From positions 1,550,001-1,614,000 of the forward strand of contig NZ_LT900024.1 in assembly GCF_900182925.1 (NCBI RefSeq): a stretch of DNA of 64,000 nt, in the 5' to 3' direction. Made by a program: the position numbers and the translations under genes. Positions 28,885 to 39,907 of the stretch are shown here, piece after piece; within the stretch, counting starts at the first letter, position 1, and each line of letters starts with the position of its first letter. Below the pieces are notes generated by a model, which did no database searches, was not told the DNA's origin, and saw only the letters and a list, made by a program, of their open reading frames with translations. The stretch comes from Psychrobacter sp. LV10R520-6. GTDB lineage: Bacteria; Pseudomonadota; Gammaproteobacteria; Pseudomonadales; Moraxellaceae.

Positions 28885-30225
28885 ATGGTGACCACCAAAA
28901 TTATGATCGTGATGCGCTTATTGTCGTCTTTGAAGCATGATGAATCCGAACGCGGTATCTTTCACCTTGGGCGCGCGTTAGTAGAGAATGGGCATACCTC
29001 CATCATCATCACCAGTGCTGATGACGATAATGATCTGGTCAGACGCCTAGAGCGCGACGGCAATCTATACCATCAGCTGCATATGAATAAAAAGTCCTGG
29101 CTGTCGCTACTGCAAGTTGCGCCGCTACGACATTTAATTGAAAAGTATAATCCTGATGTTATTCATGTGCATTCGCGGACACCTGCATGGATACTGCATT
29201 TGGCACTGCGCCGGGCACGAGTAAAGCGCCCGCCGAAACTGGTTGCGACTATGTATGGCTTTTATCCGATTAATAAATACTCGCAAGCGTTGCTAGATGT
29301 CGATACTATTATTACGGTATCTGATAGTGTCACCAACTATCTAAAAAAAGGGCTACGCCGAGAAGATATTGGCCACAAAGTAATTAAACGTATCTACCGG
29401 GGTATTGATACCCGTCGTTATCCTTATCGGCATAATCCATCCGTGTATTGGCTGCGGCACACCTTTGCTGAATATCCTGAGCTTGAGCATAAAAAATGGC
29501 TGGTCTTTCCAACCATTATCGGCAATGAGTATGGACAAGAATGGCTAATCGATATCTTGGGCACTCTCAAAGAACAGTTCCCCAATATTCACGTTATTAT
29601 TATGGATGAAGACCACAGAGAGGACGATGTGGCTCACCAAGACTTCCGCCAGCGCACCAACGCCCTTGATCTTGCTGATCATATTACCTATGTCGGTGGT
29701 AAACGTAACGACATGCGCGAATGGCTGTCAGCAGCTAATATTGTCATGGCACTTGCTAATGAGCCTGAGTCCATTGGTATTAACGCCCTACAGGCTATCC
29801 ATCTGGGCACACCAGTCATTGGTTGGGATCAAGCAGCGTTTAGTGAGATTCTACAGCCACTATATCCACAAGGATTGGTCAGAAAATACAACGCTCAAGC
29901 GTTATGTAAAGCCGTAAGAAATCAGCTAGAGAGCGTCACTCGGCCTGAAATGACTAATAAATTTACTATGCGTGAGATGATCAAAGAAACCCTTAAGGTT
30001 TATCAAGGACTATATGATGAATCGCTGGCAAAAGAGCAAGCATTGTCAGACACCTACTCGTCACGCAAGCTTAAAAAGCGGCTTGAGTCTGCGGTGAAAC
30101 CCATTATCAAATCATCTACTGATGCAGCTAATAAACAGCCTATTAAACCGGATATCCAAAAGAAGCCCTCAGTGCTGACGAGGGTCTCAAAATCAGTGTC
30201 AAAAACAATGAGCAAGGACAACTGA
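28885..30225 (+). CDS. Group 1 (GT4-like) glycosyltransferase
   Basis: 446 residues, GT-B fold. The N-terminal domain starts TTKIMIVMRLLSSLKHDESERGIFHLGRALVENGH, the usual sugar-nucleotide transferase opening. It has DVIHVHSRTPAWILHL and the hinge TVSDSVTNYLKKG. In the C-terminal domain the donor-site segment is ALANEPESIGINALQAIHLGTPVIGWD. The last 60 residues are a Lys/Ser-rich basic tail after TYSSRKLKKRLE. Likely builds a surface polysaccharide or lipopolysaccharide part, on the cytoplasmic face. No other glycan genes are adjacent, and no strong ribosome site precedes the ATG. Confidence 0.85.
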   Translation: MVTTKIMIVMRLLSSLKHDESERGIFHLGRALVENGHTSIIITSADDDNDLVRRLERDGNLYHQLHMNKKSWLSLLQVAPLRHLIEKYNPDVIHVHSRTPAWILHLALRRARVKRPPKLVATMYGFYPINKYSQALLDVDTIITVSDSVTNYLKKGLRREDIGHKVIKRIYRGIDTRRYPYRHNPSVYWLRHTFAEYPELEHKKWLVFPTIIGNEYGQEWLIDILGTLKEQFPNIHVIIMDEDHREDDVAHQDFRQRTNALDLADHITYVGGKRNDMREWLSAANIVMALANEPESIGINALQAIHLGTPVIGWDQAAFSEILQPLYPQGLVRKYNAQALCKAVRNQLESVTRPEMTNKFTMREMIKETLKVYQGLYDESLAKEQALSDTYSSRKLKKRLESAVKPIIKSSTDAANKQPIKPDIQKKPSVLTRVSKSVSKTMSKDN

Positions 30226-30325
30226 TAGAGACAGGCACTGGCATCTACTCTACTTCGTATCATCCATTAGGATATGAGTACAATGCAACGAAGTACAGAT
30301 TATTTAATCTGATTTCAACTCAGAG

Positions 30326-30941
<616 letters not shown>

Positions 30942-31015
30942 TAACGAGATTTATGTGTTCTACAATTAGCTTTTTAAACATAACCAAAAACGGATTTTAA
31001 ACCCAAGGAATTTTT

Positions 31016-32395
31016 ATGAGCGAATATCAAGTAACCAACCCAGCAACTGGCGAAGTTGAAGCCACCTATCCTACTGCGAATGAACAAGATATCCAGCAGG
31101 CGATTAAAAAAGCGGACGATGCGTATCAAGACTGGCGTCAAGTGTCCCTCAGCGAGCGCAGTGCACTACTACATAAAATTGCCGATATTTATATTGAGCG
31201 TCAAGATGAGCTAGCAGATATGATCGCTACAGAAATGGGCAAACCTGTCGCCCAAGGTAAAGGAGAGCTTGGTTTGGTTGCTGAGATCTATCGCTACTAT
31301 GCAAACCATGCAGAGCAGCTACTGGCACCTAACCAAATCAACGTAGACGAAGGCTCAGCCTCTGTAGAGAAGCTTCCAGTGGGCGCATTGCTAGGGATTA
31401 TGCCGTGGAACTATCCGCATTATCAAGTCGCACGCTTTGTCGCACCAAACGTGATGGCAGGCAATACTATTATTCTAAAGCATGCGCCGCAGTGTCCTAA
31501 GACAGCAGAAATTATTGTCGATATCTTAAAAGATGCAGGCCTGCCAGATGGCGTCTACAACAATATCTTTGCCACTAATGAGCAAGCCGCTACTATCATT
31601 CAAGATAGTAGAATACAAGGAATCTCATTAACAGGCTCTGAACGCGCCGGACAAGCAGTCGCCAAAGAAGCAGGCAGCGCCCTCAAAAAAGTTGTTTTGG
31701 AACTAGGCGGCTCAGATCCCTTTATTGTCGCAGCAGATGCTGATATCGAGAAGGCAGTAGCAGATGCCATCACAGGTCGTTTTGGTAATACAGGACAAGC
31801 TTGTAATGCTGCTAAGCGCTTAATCGTCGTTGAAGCCGTCTATGACAAGTTTGTACAAGGCTTTACCGATGCGGTCCGCGCTATGACTTTATCTGATCCA
31901 TTAAATGAAGATACTTTTATTGGACCGATGTCATCAAAGAGCGCTGCCGTTAATCTGCAAAAGCAATTAGATGGTGCTGTAAAAGATGGCGCTACGGTAT
32001 TGGTCGAAGGTGGTATGTTAAAAGACAAGCCCGGTGCTTGGTTTGCGCCAGCAGTACTCACTGATGTCGATGACTCAATGGATGTCTATCGTCAAGAGCT
32101 ATTCGGTCCTGTTGCTGTCATCTACAAAGCCCGTGATGTCGAACATGCCATTCAAATAGCCAACGATGTCCCATTTGGCCTTGGCGCTTCTGTCCAAACA
32201 CAAGATCCAGCATTGGCTGAAGATATTGCTAGCAAATTGGAAGTGGGCATGGTGACTATTAATGCGCCTTCTGGTACTGAAGCCAATACCCCATTTGGCG
32301 GCGTTAAACGTTCAGGCTTCGGTCGTGAGTTGGGTACACTGGGTATCACTGAGTTCCTCAACTATAAACTGATTCGTAATAAAACCAGCGCATAG
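31016..32395 (+). CDS. sad: NAD(P)-dependent succinate-semialdehyde dehydrogenase (Sad/YneI-like)
   Basis: Aldehyde dehydrogenase of 459 residues, converting succinate semialdehyde to succinate, the last step of GABA use. ALDH landmarks: GIMPWNYPHYQVARF (127-141), LKHAPQCPKTAE, SLTGSERAGQ, catalytic Glu229 in LELGGSDPF and nucleophile Cys263 in NTGQACNAAKR. It is the shorter Sad-type, unlike the longer GabD at 35780. RBS AAGGAATTTTT before the ATG. A terminator separates it from the convergent permease gene. Exact aldehyde preference is inferred from context and resemblance. Confidence 0.87.
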   Translation: MSEYQVTNPATGEVEATYPTANEQDIQQAIKKADDAYQDWRQVSLSERSALLHKIADIYIERQDELADMIATEMGKPVAQGKGELGLVAEIYRYYANHAEQLLAPNQINVDEGSASVEKLPVGALLGIMPWNYPHYQVARFVAPNVMAGNTIILKHAPQCPKTAEIIVDILKDAGLPDGVYNNIFATNEQAATIIQDSRIQGISLTGSERAGQAVAKEAGSALKKVVLELGGSDPFIVAADADIEKAVADAITGRFGNTGQACNAAKRLIVVEAVYDKFVQGFTDAVRAMTLSDPLNEDTFIGPMSSKSAAVNLQKQLDGAVKDGATVLVEGGMLKDKPGAWFAPAVLTDVDDSMDVYRQELFGPVAVIYKARDVEHAIQIANDVPFGLGASVQTQDPALAEDIASKLEVGMVTINAPSGTEANTPFGGVKRSGFGRELGTLGITEFLNYKLIRNKTSA

Positions 32396-32426
32396 ATTAA
32401 ATGCATTAATCTGCACACTGCAATAG

Positions 32427-32461
32427 AAAAAGCCTAACGTTAAAACGTTAGGCTTTTTTTT
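32427..32461. terminator. Bidirectional terminator between sad and permease
   Basis: Perfect AGCCTAACGTT / AACGTTAGGCT stem with A- and T-runs on the two flanks. Confidence 0.85.
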
Positions 32462-32481
32462 GATCGATATTTTAAACGGTT

Positions 32482-33924
32482 TTACTTTTTAGGTGGATTA
32501 TCTTTTAACCATAGCTGATTGACGATTTTTAACTCGCGTAATTCCTCTGCCATGATAGCTTCGCTTATACCCGGATACTTGATTCTTGCATAGCTATATA
32601 AAGAAATCCCCAGTACAGTCCAGCCGAGGAAGATCCACCACTCAATGCCGATAAGCGCCGAAGGCATCCCTGGCATATACAAGGTCAATAGACCAATGCT
32701 TAGAATGATAGTGACTACGCCTACAAACTTACCTGCTGGTATTCTAAACGGACGTACCATATCAGGCTCGCGGTAGCGTAATACTAAGAAAGAGATAGCC
32801 ACACAAGTATAAGCTATGACAATACCAAAGCCACCAGCATCAACAATCCAGACTAGCATTTTGCGACCAAATAATGGTGCCAGTGTGGCCAGACCACCAA
32901 TCAATAAAATAGCATTAACGGGGGTGTTATATTTTGGATGCAATTTACCCAAAAATGCCGGTAACATGTGTGCTTTAGACATGGCATATAGTAGACGACT
33001 GCCGCCAATTAAGAATGCATTCCAACTGGATAAAATACCCAATACACCACCAATAACCAGTAAAATACCGGCCCATTTACCATTCCATGCATTGGTCATT
33101 GCATCGGCTGTGGCCAAAGTAGAACCTTGTGCTTGTATTAGTGGTAAGGTAGTACCAACACTCCAAGCGACAGCAATATACCAAAGCACCGCAATAACGA
33201 TTGAGACAATCAAAAACTTACCAATATTGGGACGGGTCAAATCGATCTCTTCAGCGGCTTGCGGAATAACGTCAAAGCCCACAAACATAAAGGGTACCAT
33301 GACGATAACCGCCATTATACCAGCTGCACCGCCAATAAACGCAGGCGCTTGTACGGCAGTCGATGTAGCAGGATTGTATAAAGCAGCACCAATAAACAGC
33401 AGTATACCGACAAACAGAATCCCTACGACTGCTGTTTTTTGGAACCAAGCACTGACTTCCATGCCTCGAATATTTAACCAGGTAACAATGACTGACCCCA
33501 GCATCCCCACGCCAACCCAAGTGGCATAGACATCCCAGCCTGCAATGGTCCACAAGAACCCTTGATTGTAATTGGGAATAAAGTACTCAACCACAGTCGG
33601 CAGGGCAACGGCCTCAAAAGCGACTACTGAGAAGTAACCGAATAGAATACTCCATGAGCAAATAAAGGAGACGTTGACACCTAACGCGCGGTGGGTGTAA
33701 GTGTGCTCACCGCCCGTAATGGGCATTGATGAGGCCAGCTCAGCATAAGTGACACCAATCAGTATCACTGCCAGACCACCCAGTAAAAACGCTAACATCG
33801 CGCCCCAAGTGCCGGCAGCGATAATCCAGCCACCTGCTAAGACCACCCAACCCCAACCTACCATAGCGCCAAACGCTAGGGCAATAATATCAAACGTACC
33901 CAGCGATTTTTTTAATCCAGACAT
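32482..33924 (-). CDS. APC-family amino acid/amine permease
   Basis: Inner-membrane transporter of 480 residues with about 12 hydrophobic segments. The first helix carries the unwound glycine motif GAMVGWGWVVLAGGW, and GGEHTYTHRALG lies after TM2. A cytoplasmic loop reads GSRLLYAMSKAHMLP, as expected of the APC superfamily. The genes around it (gabT, gabD, sad, aguA remnant) suggest GABA, putrescine or a related amine as substrate, but this cannot be read from sequence. It lies downstream of gabT on the same strand, after a 444-base gap containing a terminator. Confidence 0.87.
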   Translation of the reverse strand: MSGLKKSLGTFDIIALAFGAMVGWGWVVLAGGWIIAAGTWGAMLAFLLGGLAVILIGVTYAELASSMPITGGEHTYTHRALGVNVSFICSWSILFGYFSVVAFEAVALPTVVEYFIPNYNQGFLWTIAGWDVYATWVGVGMLGSVIVTWLNIRGMEVSAWFQKTAVVGILFVGILLFIGAALYNPATSTAVQAPAFIGGAAGIMAVIVMVPFMFVGFDVIPQAAEEIDLTRPNIGKFLIVSIVIAVLWYIAVAWSVGTTLPLIQAQGSTLATADAMTNAWNGKWAGILLVIGGVLGILSSWNAFLIGGSRLLYAMSKAHMLPAFLGKLHPKYNTPVNAILLIGGLATLAPLFGRKMLVWIVDAGGFGIVIAYTCVAISFLVLRYREPDMVRPFRIPAGKFVGVVTIILSIGLLTLYMPGMPSALIGIEWWIFLGWTVLGISLYSYARIKYPGISEAIMAEELRELKIVNQLWLKDNPPKK

Positions 33925-34201
33925 AACTTACTCCTTGTCTAAGTGTCATCCGTGTTAACCCTTTATGGTTAAGTTGGCTTTTATTTAGCTAACTATTTAC
34001 GTTAGCTTAGTACTCATTTATCGGGGCATAGCCCATCATCGTTATCTTTCCATATCTCATTGTCCGTGCTTAATTTTTCGGTACTTTTTAATTTATAGGT
34101 CAAACTTATAGGCTTGTTTACGGCGTTTTACTGACTCACATTTTAAATCATGAGTTTCTAACCGCTGGAAACTTAAGCACTAAAAATCCAAATGGCGAGA
34201 A
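33925..34201. other. Gap between permease and the gabT terminator, nothing recognised
   Basis: AT-rich sequence upstream of the permease start, probably holding its promoter. No ORF with coding character or repeat was seen. Confidence 0.5.
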
Positions 34202-34233
34202 CAAAAACGGCGTCTTGTCGTGCAAGGCGCCGT
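34202..34233 (-). terminator. Terminator downstream of gabT
   Basis: 11-bp stem ACGGCGTCTTG / CAAGGCGCCGT, TCGTG loop, and TTTTTGTT on the - strand. Confidence 0.85.
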
Positions 34234-34368
34234 TGTAAAGCCTATACTCAGAGAGCGAGTGCTCTAAGAGCAACCTTGCTGTTAGAGTAACAATATAACC
34301 TGTTAACTAAAATTAAATATTTAATTAAAAGCTATACATGAGTACAGTAAATAAGCATGCAGTATGAA

Positions 34369-35640
34369 TTAAGCGGTTAGAATGCCGCCAATAATATCCA
34401 GACCCTCTTGCAGCACTTCATCTTCAACTGTTAATGGCACCATGAAGCGAATGGCGTTGCCATGCATACCACAAGAAGCCAACAGTAAACCTTGCTCAAA
34501 ACATTTCTGTTTTAAATTAGCCGTGGCATTACTATCTGGCTTGCCATCACTATCGATCAATTCAAAAGCCAGCATTGCGCCTTTATGACGGATGTGACCG
34601 ATACTATTAAGATCTAATTCTTTTAAGAATGACTCGATTTTGTCACCAATCTCAATGCTGCGCTCAAGTAGATTTTCTTCTTCAATTACCTCTATTACGG
34701 CTAAGGCTGCGACGCAAGCTAGCGGGTTACCCGCATAAGTACCGCCCAAACCACCGATTTGCGGGGCATTCATGATATCAGCGCGACCAATAACCGCCGA
34801 TATCGGATAGCCACCAGCCAAGCTCTTAGCGCTGGTCATTAAGTCGGGCTCAACACCCAGTTGTTCAGTAGCGAATAAGGTACCGGTTCTAGCAAAGCCG
34901 CACTGGACTTCATCAAAGATCAACACGATGCCGTGCTCATCACAGATAGCGCGTAACGCTTTGGCAAATGATGGGGTGACTTGATGGAAGCCGCCCTCAC
35001 CTTGTACCGGCTCAATAATCATTGCCGCTACTTCGCTCGGATCAATTGAGGCCTGGAAGATCATCTCAAGGCTATGTAGCGCTTGCGCCTCAGTAACATT
35101 GAGCTCTTCAGCAGGAAATAGCGCATGAAAAACAGGACCTGGCATTGGACCAAAATCTTTTTTGTACGGAATAACCTTACCGGTCAAGCTCATGCACATC
35201 AAGGTGCGACCGTGCCAGCCACCAACGAAAGAGATAACCCCTGGACGGCCAGTTTTTGCGCGAGAGATTTTGATCGCGTTTTCGACCGCTTCAGCGCCAG
35301 TGGTTAAAAAGAAAGCTTTTTTGTCACCACTAATAGGTACGGCTGCGCAAAGCTTTTCAGCAAGCTCAACATAGCTCTCGTAGTTGATCATTTGTGCGGC
35401 GGTATGAGTGAATTTATCGATTTGCTCATGTACACGCTGGATAATTTTTGGATGGCTATGTCCGGTATTCAGTACTGAGATACCACCAACAAAGTCGATA
35501 TAACGCTTGCCTTCTACATCCCAAATTTCCGAGTTTTTGGCACGCTCAGCAAAGATAGGAAAGGCTACGCCAAGTCCAGTTGGCAATACCGCTTTACGGC
35601 GCTCAAGCAAAGATTGATTGGTAACTTTAGTAGTACTCAT
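34369..35640 (-). CDS. gabT: 4-aminobutyrate aminotransferase
   Basis: PLP enzyme (class III) converting GABA and 2-oxoglutarate to succinate semialdehyde and glutamate. 423 residues. Landmarks: VGGISVLNTGHSHPKI, TTGAEAVENAIK, the PLP-contacting Asp243 in LIFDEVQCGFARTG, and PLP lysine Lys272 in MTSAKSLAGGYPISAV. Ends at residue 423 as expected. The gabD gene lies 139 bases upstream in the same direction, so gabD-gabT may be co-transcribed. RBS AAAGGACG a few bases before the ATG. Acetylornithine aminotransferases are related, but this pattern is the GABA type. Confidence 0.92.
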   Translation of the reverse strand: MSTTKVTNQSLLERRKAVLPTGLGVAFPIFAERAKNSEIWDVEGKRYIDFVGGISVLNTGHSHPKIIQRVHEQIDKFTHTAAQMINYESYVELAEKLCAAVPISGDKKAFFLTTGAEAVENAIKISRAKTGRPGVISFVGGWHGRTLMCMSLTGKVIPYKKDFGPMPGPVFHALFPAEELNVTEAQALHSLEMIFQASIDPSEVAAMIIEPVQGEGGFHQVTPSFAKALRAICDEHGIVLIFDEVQCGFARTGTLFATEQLGVEPDLMTSAKSLAGGYPISAVIGRADIMNAPQIGGLGGTYAGNPLACVAALAVIEVIEEENLLERSIEIGDKIESFLKELDLNSIGHIRHKGAMLAFELIDSDGKPDSNATANLKQKCFEQGLLLASCGMHGNAIRFMVPLTVEDEVLQEGLDIIGGILTA

Positions 35641-35779
35641 GAGAACGTCCTTTTCTTTATATTTAAAGTAAGCACTATTTAGTTAATAGCGGTTTATGTG
35701 ATGGGTGGCAAACGATAGAAAGCAGTCGTATCCTTTAGCACCTGAAAACTAAGTTAATTGCTAGGCTAAATGAGCAAAA

Positions 35780-37258
35780 CTAGCTGATGTCACTGCACCA
35801 GTATTTAGTTACAACATACTCTTCAATACCATATTTTGAGCCTTCACGGCCAAAACCTGACTGCTTCACGCCGCCAAATGGGGCAACTTCGGTAGAGATC
35901 ATGCCCGTATTATGTCCAACCATGCCGTACTCTAGCCCTTCAGTAACACGCCATGCGCGTGAAAATTCGCTACTGTAGAAGTAAGCGGCCAAACCATAAA
36001 TGGTATCGTTAGCAGCGCGAATCACTTCTTCTTCACTCTCAAAAGTAAATATTGATGCAATAGGACCAAATATCTCTTCGCTGGCAATGTCCATATCTGC
36101 GCTGATATCAGTCAACACGGTTGGGTTAAAGCTCAGCTTAGAGGCGTTATTGGTATCGCCACCAGTCACTAACGTTGCGCCTTTATCAAGGGCGTCTTTT
36201 AATAAGGCTTGGACTTTTTCTAGCGCGGCAGTATTGATTAACGGTCCAATATTCACGCCTTCATCTGCTCCATTACCGACTTTGAGTTCAGCAACTTTTT
36301 TGACGAAAATATCTAAAAACTTGTTTTTAATACTGGCTTGGACGTATACACGGTTGGCACACACGCAGGTTTGACCCGCGTTGCGATATTTGGAAGCAAT
36401 AAGGCCATCTGCGGCTTTTTCTAAATCGGCATCATCAAAAACGATGAAAGGCGCGTTACCACCCAGTTCTAGTGACAGTTTTTTGATGGTTGGTGCACAC
36501 TGCGCCATCAAGGTACGACCAACTTCAGTAGAGCCTGTGAACGATAGTTTTTGGATACGGGCATCACCAGTTAAAATGTCGCCAATCACTGAAGATTTAC
36601 CAGTAACTACTTGGACAACACCGGCTGGAATACCTGCTTGCTCTGCCAATACGCCAAGCGCCAATGCTGAAAACGGGGTTTCAGTGGCAGGCTTGATGAT
36701 AATAGTACAGCCTGCCGCTATTGCCGGTGCGGCTTTACGCGTAATCATTGCCGCAGGAAAATTCCAAGGGGTAATCGCCGCGCAAACACCAATAGGCTGC
36801 TTCAAAATCACATAACGCAGCTGCGACTGGGTCGCTGGAATAACATCACCATAAACGCGTTTGGCCTCTTCAGCAAACCAGCGGATAAAGCTGTTGGCAT
36901 AACCAATCTCACCGCGTGACTCGCTTATAGGCTTGCCTTGCTCGGCGGTCATGATGATGGCTAAGTCTTCTTTATTTTCATCAATAAGGTCCGCCCATTT
37001 TTGCAGTAGCAGTGACCGTTCTTGTGCTGTTTTTGCCGCCCAAGACCCTTGTGCTTCATGCGAAAATGCCACAGCATCATTCACATCTTGTTGAGTCAGG
37101 CTTGGAACACTACCGATGACATCACCGCTAAATGGATTGCACACCTCAATGGTGGCGGCATCACTAGCATCATGCCAGCCGTCTTTAATTAAGCACTGTT
37201 GTTTAAGCAGATCTGGATTTGATAGCTGTAGCGTGGTGTTTGTAGTATTTTTTGACAT
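35780..37258 (-). CDS. gabD: NADP-dependent succinate-semialdehyde dehydrogenase
   Basis: 492-residue aldehyde dehydrogenase, the partner of GabT, giving succinate from succinate semialdehyde. Landmarks: AAITPWNFPAAMITRK (160-175), FTGSTEVGRTLM (240-251), Glu264 in LELGGNAPF, Cys298 in NAGQTCVCANR and the ending FGGVKQSGFGREGSKYGIEEY. An extra Cys two residues after the nucleophile (TCVC) is typical of GabD and may be redox-sensitive. Lies ahead of gabT. The IclR gene is divergently placed about 300 bases upstream and may regulate it. Confidence 0.93.
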   Translation of the reverse strand: MSKNTTNTTLQLSNPDLLKQQCLIKDGWHDASDAATIEVCNPFSGDVIGSVPSLTQQDVNDAVAFSHEAQGSWAAKTAQERSLLLQKWADLIDENKEDLAIIMTAEQGKPISESRGEIGYANSFIRWFAEEAKRVYGDVIPATQSQLRYVILKQPIGVCAAITPWNFPAAMITRKAAPAIAAGCTIIIKPATETPFSALALGVLAEQAGIPAGVVQVVTGKSSVIGDILTGDARIQKLSFTGSTEVGRTLMAQCAPTIKKLSLELGGNAPFIVFDDADLEKAADGLIASKYRNAGQTCVCANRVYVQASIKNKFLDIFVKKVAELKVGNGADEGVNIGPLINTAALEKVQALLKDALDKGATLVTGGDTNNASKLSFNPTVLTDISADMDIASEEIFGPIASIFTFESEEEVIRAANDTIYGLAAYFYSSEFSRAWRVTEGLEYGMVGHNTGMISTEVAPFGGVKQSGFGREGSKYGIEEYVVTKYWCSDIS

Positions 37259-37562
37259 AGTAACGTTCCTTGTTCTTAAGCGTGATGCTTATTTATAATG
37301 GTTAATAGTGAAATTACATAGACAGTCATAGATAAACCACCACATAGCGAATAGTTTCAATAAAATTGTGAGGATTAGAACCATAAGTTAAGAATAGCTA
37401 TTGATAATCAATGGATTGTTCAATATACTGAACGTTAATTCCATATATGAGACACCATTATAAGAATGATGTCTTCCATTTTGCAACCCTTTTCCTGCTT
37501 TTATCGTAATTTTAAGCTTTTTTACAATTTTTTTGACTCCTATTCACTGCTATAGAGCCCTT
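37259..37562. other. Divergent intergenic region between gabD and iclR-type gene
   Basis: 304 bases that should contain both promoters and any operator. AT-rich; no clear operator palindrome was picked out by eye and no coding character was seen. Confidence 0.4.
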
Positions 37563-38333
37563 ATGAACACCACTACTGTTCCTGCCTTGGACAAAACTTT
37601 TCAGATTTTAGACTTAATTACTGCTAGTCCGCAACCTTTGACTGCCGCCCATATTGCTAAGCAACTAGGACTGGCACGTAGCTCAACCCATAATATTTTG
37701 CACAGTTTATTGGCTAAACACGTCATCTATAAAGACACCGAAAGCCGCTTTCATTTGGGCTCGTATTTACTTTATTGGGCAGGGAAATACGAGCAGCAGC
37801 AAGGGGTTATTCAATTATTTAAAGATTTGATTGTGCAGTATCCTACGTTGTTACAACACACGGTGACGCTCTCCAAGCTGGACTTGGGCGAGGTGGTATT
37901 CTTAGCCTGTCATGAAGCACCTGCCTCGCTAGGTTTCACTTTTCGCGCGGGTGTGCGGGTACCGGCCGTATTTTCGGCGACAGGCAAAGCCATACTTTCA
38001 ACGCTTCCTATGCACACTATCAAGTCTATATACGAAGGGGTCTTACCTGAGCCTATGACTCCGAATGGGGTGCGTGATTTTGATACCTTATCTCGCGAGC
38101 TTACCGCCATTCATAGCAGCCGCATCTCACTAGATGATGGACAGCTGCGTGATGGTATGTACTGCTTGGGCACGTATATCCGCAATGCATCGGGCAATGC
38201 GGTCGCGGGTATGGCAGTCAGTTTTTTGCAGGCAGAATACGAGTCTAAGCGTGATGAGGTCAGTACTGTACTGATTGAATTGGCCAAGCAAATGGAGCAA
38301 CGTTTGGGGTTTTGCGCTGATGGCATAAGGTAG
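37563..38333 (+). CDS. IclR-family transcriptional regulator, gabD-linked
   Basis: 256 residues from the ATG at 37563; a longer TTG-started reading from 37533 only adds residues before the usual start. Winged helix at about 8-60: ALDKTFQILDLITASPQPLTAAHIAKQLGLARSSTHNILHSLLAK. The IclR effector domain follows: LGSYLLYWA, SFGF-like LGFTFRAGVRVPAVFSATGKAILST, DDGQLRDGMYCLGTYIRN and MAVSF. Divergent from gabD, so control of GABA use is the simplest idea. Control of the CaiB-type gene on its other side is also possible. Confidence 0.88.
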   Translation: MNTTTVPALDKTFQILDLITASPQPLTAAHIAKQLGLARSSTHNILHSLLAKHVIYKDTESRFHLGSYLLYWAGKYEQQQGVIQLFKDLIVQYPTLLQHTVTLSKLDLGEVVFLACHEAPASLGFTFRAGVRVPAVFSATGKAILSTLPMHTIKSIYEGVLPEPMTPNGVRDFDTLSRELTAIHSSRISLDDGQLRDGMYCLGTYIRNASGNAVAGMAVSFLQAEYESKRDEVSTVLIELAKQMEQRLGFCADGIR

Positions 38334-38449
38334 CGATGTAGCCTTGACGCTCTTTGACTTTATGGCCTATTTTGAAGAACAGCTTATTAAGTTGCTTAAG
38401 CAAATAGACCGCTTAAGCAACTCAAAAAACAGGCCATTAAACAATTAGA

Positions 38450-39712
38450 TTAAACAATACCGTCGGCTTTTAGTTTGGCTATCGTGTCGCTATCATAGCC
38501 AAGGGCTGCTAGCGTACTGTCGGTATGTTCACTTAAGCTTGGCGGCGGCGAGCGGTAGGTAACAGCCGACTCAGATAATTTAATGGGATTACCCAGCACT
38601 TTAACCGGACTGCCTTGCGCCATAAAATCAATCACCATATCACGTGCTTGTGCTTGCGGCATCGCTAGCGCTTCAGCCACATTATGAATAGGGCCGCAAG
38701 GTATGCCTGTTTGATGGAGAATCTCAAGCCAATGCTCACGCGATTGCTGTGCAAATTTATCCACCAGCCAGCCGCAGAGCAGATCACGATTCGTAACCCG
38801 TGCTGGATTGGTCGCAAAACGTTGGTCTTCCTGCCAATCGACCCCTAATACGTCACATAGCTTGGTAAACTGTTGGTCATTGCCACAGGCTAAAATAAAA
38901 TGCTGATCACCCTCAGCCAAAAACACTTGGTAAGGAACGATATTGGGATGTTGATTGCCCAGCCTTGGTGGCACTTCACCTGACGCCAAATGATTCATAC
39001 CAACATTGGCCAACATCGAAAGCGCACTGTCTAACAAGGCTACATCGACCTGCTGCCCGCGGCCAGTATTATGCCGCGCCAACAATGCCGCTTGAATACC
39101 AATAGTGAGCTGTAATCCGGCAAACAAATCCACTACGGCCACGCCGACCTTATGCGGTTCGCCATCACTAGGACCAGTAATACTCATTAACCCCGATAAA
39201 CCTTGAATAATATAGTCATAACCGGGACGCTTGGCATCTGGCCCTGTCTGACCAAAGCCTGTCAATGAAGCATAAATCAGTCGCGGATTGGTTTGCTTAA
39301 GGCTGTCATAATCTAAGCCGTATTTTTTTAAACCACCTACTTTAAAGTTCTCAACCACGATATCGCTGTCAGCGACGAGCTGCTTTATAATGGCCTGCCC
39401 TGCTGCAGTTTTGATATCAACGGTAAGCGATTTTTTGTTGCGATTGATCGTGGCGTAGTATGCGGAAGTATTATCGATAAATGCGGGCGGCGCCCAATGA
39501 CGGGTCTCATCACCAAGACGTGGACGTTCTACTTTAATCACTTCTGCGCCCAAATCAGCTAAAACTTGAGTACATGATGGACCCGCCAGCACTCTAGATA
39601 AGTCCAATACTTTAATACCTTGTAACGCTCCTTGGCGCGCGTCATCACTATTAGCGTTAGCAGCAGCACAAGCGAGTTCTGACTTCGATGGTTCAGTCAT
39701 GGCTACGGTCAT
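38450..39712 (-). CDS. CaiB/BaiF CoA-transferase, GcdG-like
   Basis: Family III CoA-transferase of 420 residues, moving CoA between carboxylic acids. It has the N-terminal GIKVLDLSRVLAGPSCTQVLADLGAEVIKVERP, the catalytic Asp195 in VAVVDLFAGLQLTIG, the QGLSGLMSITG strand and a DAL-rich end. Placed ahead of gcdH, it is probably a succinyl-CoA:glutarate CoA-transferase providing glutaryl-CoA; this is inferred from context and resemblance. A 20-residue Asn/Ala/Ser-rich extension precedes the core. About 195 bases separate it from gcdH, with no terminator between them seen. Confidence 0.85.
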   Translation of the reverse strand: MTVAMTEPSKSELACAAANANSDDARQGALQGIKVLDLSRVLAGPSCTQVLADLGAEVIKVERPRLGDETRHWAPPAFIDNTSAYYATINRNKKSLTVDIKTAAGQAIIKQLVADSDIVVENFKVGGLKKYGLDYDSLKQTNPRLIYASLTGFGQTGPDAKRPGYDYIIQGLSGLMSITGPSDGEPHKVGVAVVDLFAGLQLTIGIQAALLARHNTGRGQQVDVALLDSALSMLANVGMNHLASGEVPPRLGNQHPNIVPYQVFLAEGDQHFILACGNDQQFTKLCDVLGVDWQEDQRFATNPARVTNRDLLCGWLVDKFAQQSREHWLEILHQTGIPCGPIHNVAEALAMPQAQARDMVIDFMAQGSPVKVLGNPIKLSESAVTYRSPPPSLSEHTDSTLAALGYDSDTIAKLKADGIV

Positions 39713-39907
39713 AATAGTCCCTTATTTTTTATATACATTTTAGTGCTTATCATTAAGACACTCATGCTTAAAGCGCTGATACTCAAATTATTTGTTCTTA
39801 ATTTTTTAGTCCAAACGATAAAAAACGCACGCTACTAAGTGTGAAGCACTCTCTTAAGCGCCAGACAGTAACGTACGTTAATCATGCAAAAATATTACTA
39901 ATAGCCG